A stretch of 47,597 nucleotides of DNA from a virus. The translations under genes were made by a program, and so were the position numbers. The notes below the pieces were generated by a model that had not been told where the DNA came from, did not search any database, and was given only the letters and a program-made list of their open reading frames with translations. Positions 46,540 through 47,597 of this stretch are shown here, piece after piece. Positions within the stretch are counted from its first letter, which is position 1, and each line of letters begins with the position of its first letter. Location of the stretch: positions 1 through 47,597 of IMG/VR virus record IMGVR_UViG_3300047667_000608; one strand, 5' to 3'.

Positions 46540-46752
46540 ATGACCAACCCCACAGACGACCAGCTAGTCGCGGCATTCCTCGCAGGCAGGGGCGCGACCA
46601 TCGTGCCCGAGGGCAAGTCCGTGCTAGAGGAGCGCAAGCAGGCCCGCGCGCAGGCCCGCGACTACGCACGCGGACGCCGCGAGGCCCGCGAGAATCGTGC
46701 CAGCGATCGCGCGGACTACCGCCACGAGAGCGGCATGCTCGGCGAGGAATAG
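46540..46752 (+). CDS. Small charged helical protein
   Basis: The 70-residue product starts at ATG 46540 after CAGGAGACGACCA, the same leader as 46190. It is helical with an Arg/Glu/Ala-rich stretch (KSVLEERKQARAQARDYARGRREARENRASDRADYRHE), perhaps nucleic-acid-binding. No family is recognised. Confidence 0.6.
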   Translation: MTNPTDDQLVAAFLAGRGATIVPEGKSVLEERKQARAQARDYARGRREARENRASDRADYRHESGMLGEE

Positions 46753-46759
46753 GCACAGG

Positions 46760-46784
46760 GCGGGGGGCCTGTCAACCCCCCCGC
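46760..46784 (+). other. GC hairpin after the last rightward gene
   Basis: GCGGGGGG (46760-46767) pairs with CCCCCC and GC (46777-46784) with one bulged C. No U-run follows, so it is at most a weak terminator. Confidence 0.4.
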
Positions 46785-46799
46785 GTCGGCTCGGGCTCG

Positions 46800-46839
46800 G
46801 GCTCGTCCGTTCGTGGGTTCTGGCTCGTCCGTTCGTGGG
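46800..46839. repeat. Two 18-bp direct repeats at 22-bp spacing
   Basis: GGCTCGTCCGTTCGTGGG occurs at 46800-46817 and 46822-46839. The stretch 46753-46966 between two converging genes is otherwise gene-free apart from hairpins and the conserved element. Confidence 0.75.
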
Positions 46840-46866
46840 GTGTTCGAACGTGGCTCATCCCTCGCC

Positions 46867-46970
46867 TCCGCCAGCTTTCGGGTCCTGGGTGTTCCGTCTC
46901 GCCCGTCGCTGTTCGGGGGCTGCTGCGTGTTATGGGTGGCTGGCGGGGGCTGGCCCCGCCCCGCTCCTAG
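46867..46970. repeat. Conserved element of about 105 bp, copy 2
   Basis: See 45541-45647 for the match. This copy keeps the GGCGGGG/CCCCGCC stem and the middle CTGGGTGTTCCGTCTCGCCC, and has a GCCC...GGGC stem in place of the shorter one in copy 1. It lies between converging genes. Confidence 0.8.
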
Positions 46971-47266
46971 TTGTCGTAGATCGCGGCGTCGATGTCGGCG
47001 CTCCAGCCCTGCCGCCCCGTGCTGCCTCCGGCGGCTGCGAACGCGGCGTAGGCTTCGGCGGTGGCGGCTTCGGCCCGCTCCTCGGCGGCTTGCTCGGCCT
47101 CCTCGTCGCCGTTCGCGCGGGCCTGCTCGGCCTCCTCGCTGGCGGCTCGTGCGGCCTCGATCTGGGGCGTCGCGGCGACGATGGCGTTGGCGTGGGCGTC
47201 GTCGCGGGCCTGCTCGGCTGCGTCGTCGTGGGCGTGGGCGTTTGTGTGTGTCTGGGCGTTTGTCAT
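46967..47266 (-). CDS. Ala/Glu-rich helical protein
   Basis: The 99-residue product starts at ATG 47266 after AAAGGCA. It is His-rich early (MTNAQTHTNAHAHDD), then a long helix rich in Ala, Glu and Arg (AARAASEEAEQARANGDEEAEQAAEERAEAATAEAYAAFAAAGG), probably a coiled coil. Low complexity makes family search unreliable. It is transcribed from 47317-47345. Confidence 0.5.
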   Translation of the reverse strand: MTNAQTHTNAHAHDDAAEQARDDAHANAIVAATPQIEAARAASEEAEQARANGDEEAEQAAEERAEAATAEAYAAFAAAGGSTGRQGWSADIDAAIYDN

Positions 47267-47316
47267 TGGGGTGCCTTTCGGGCTGGGGTTGGGGGCTCTC
47301 GCTTGGCCCTGCCCCC

Positions 47317-47345
47317 AGAATATCACATCTCGAGCCCGAGCGCAA
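47317..47345 (-). promoter_or_regulatory. Leftward promoter (TTGCGC-17-TATTCT)
   Basis: On the - strand TTGCGC (47345-47340) and TATTCT (47322-47317) are 17 bp apart. Operator-like copy B lies just upstream. Confidence 0.65.
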
Positions 47346-47358
47346 CCCCCGAGTTCCC

Positions 47359-47402
47359 GTGTTACAGTCGAATCACGAACCCGTGAATCCGTGTTACAGG
47401 GG
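47359..47402. promoter_or_regulatory. Recurring operator-like element, copy B
   Basis: Direct GTGTTACAG sites flank ATCACGAACCCGTGAAT, the clearest inner inverted repeat (TCACG, 4 bases, CGTGA). A TTGCGC follows on the right, but no good -10 box was found, so only the leftward promoter is supported. Confidence 0.65.
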
Positions 47403-47471
47403 GTTGCGCCCGCGTCGCGGCTGTGCTTGGGGTGCCCCCCTTGGGTCTGCGTGCTGGGTGGGGGGGTGGGT

Positions 47472-47597
47472 TCGGCCCCTAGTCATTTCACCGCGTCCCC
47501 GATACCCCTCCCTGCATAGTCCCCTCCACCCTACTACATGGACGCCCTGTGCCCCCGTGCCCCTGCGCACCCGCCTAGCTATGTGTACCGCCCACTA
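47472..47597. repeat. Terminal direct repeat, right copy (126 bp)
   Basis: Identical to 26-151. The 69 bp before it are gene-free, G-rich sequence. Confidence 0.9.

Noticed and set aside
46716-47345. A 209-residue leftward frame over the right end
   Set aside because: Arg-rich, no ribosome site, and in conflict with the better supported frame at 46967-47266.

Overview
The window is an essentially complete genome of a tailed phage with long-tail (siphovirus) gene content. The last 126 bases repeat bases 26-151 exactly, so the contig is either circular or terminally redundant. Spanins and an amidase endolysin point to a Gram-negative host. The GC-rich sequence and the style of the head genes would suit an alphaproteobacterium or a relative, but that is only an impression. 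No integrase, excisionase or classical lysogeny repressor was seen, so a lytic lifestyle is most likely.

Rightward late block (about 270-22,525, + strand). A TTGACA-17-TATGGT promoter lies directly before a NusG/RfaH-like gene. After it come the terminase subunits, portal, a capsid protease-scaffold with a nested scaffold start, decoration protein, major capsid protein, connector and tail-completion proteins, tail tube, a tail chaperone pair joined by a -1 frameshift at GGGAAAC, a 2,129-residue tape measure with 28-residue tandem repeats, two tail-tip/fibre genes and a lysis cassette (small membrane proteins, endolysin, overlapping spanins). A U-tailed terminator at 22,490-22,525 closes the block. 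Most genes overlap or abut.

Leftward block (about 22,528-42,267, - strand). This holds DNA metabolism and the most notable system: a Z-genome (2-aminoadenine) cassette. PurZ (an adenylosuccinate synthetase paralogue with Ser in place of the catalytic Asp), a MazG-like MazZ and an HD-domain DatZ are translationally coupled. A family A polymerase (DpoZ type) lies upstream with five genes between it and purZ, including a second nucleotide pyrophosphohydrolase, a PD-(D/E)XK-like nuclease and a tiny P-loop protein. An SNF2-type helicase, HNH nuclease, two proteins with SSB-like acidic C-termini, a GHKL ATPase and a PrimPol-helicase complete the block. Together they predict that adenine in the virion DNA is replaced by 2-aminoadenine: PurZ starts dZTP synthesis from dGMP, MazZ supplies dGMP, DatZ removes dATP and DpoZ copies the DNA.

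Right-end accessory block (about 42,290-47,400). Small orphan genes on both strands are each served by their own promoter. A complex element of about 45 bp (GTGTTACAG half-sites around TCACG/CGTGA-like arms) recurs seven times, usually between divergent promoters. A gene-free block at 42,986-43,518 is bounded by a 20-bp direct repeat and contains a 17-bp inverted repeat, a polypurine run and iteron-like motifs; it is the best origin candidate. A conserved element of about 105 bp with hairpins occurs twice (45,541 and 46,867).

About twenty promoters of one family (TTGACA/TTGCGC-like -35, 17-18 bp, CGTGGTAT or CGTGTTA at the -10) drive the leftward and right-end genes and the head of the late operon.
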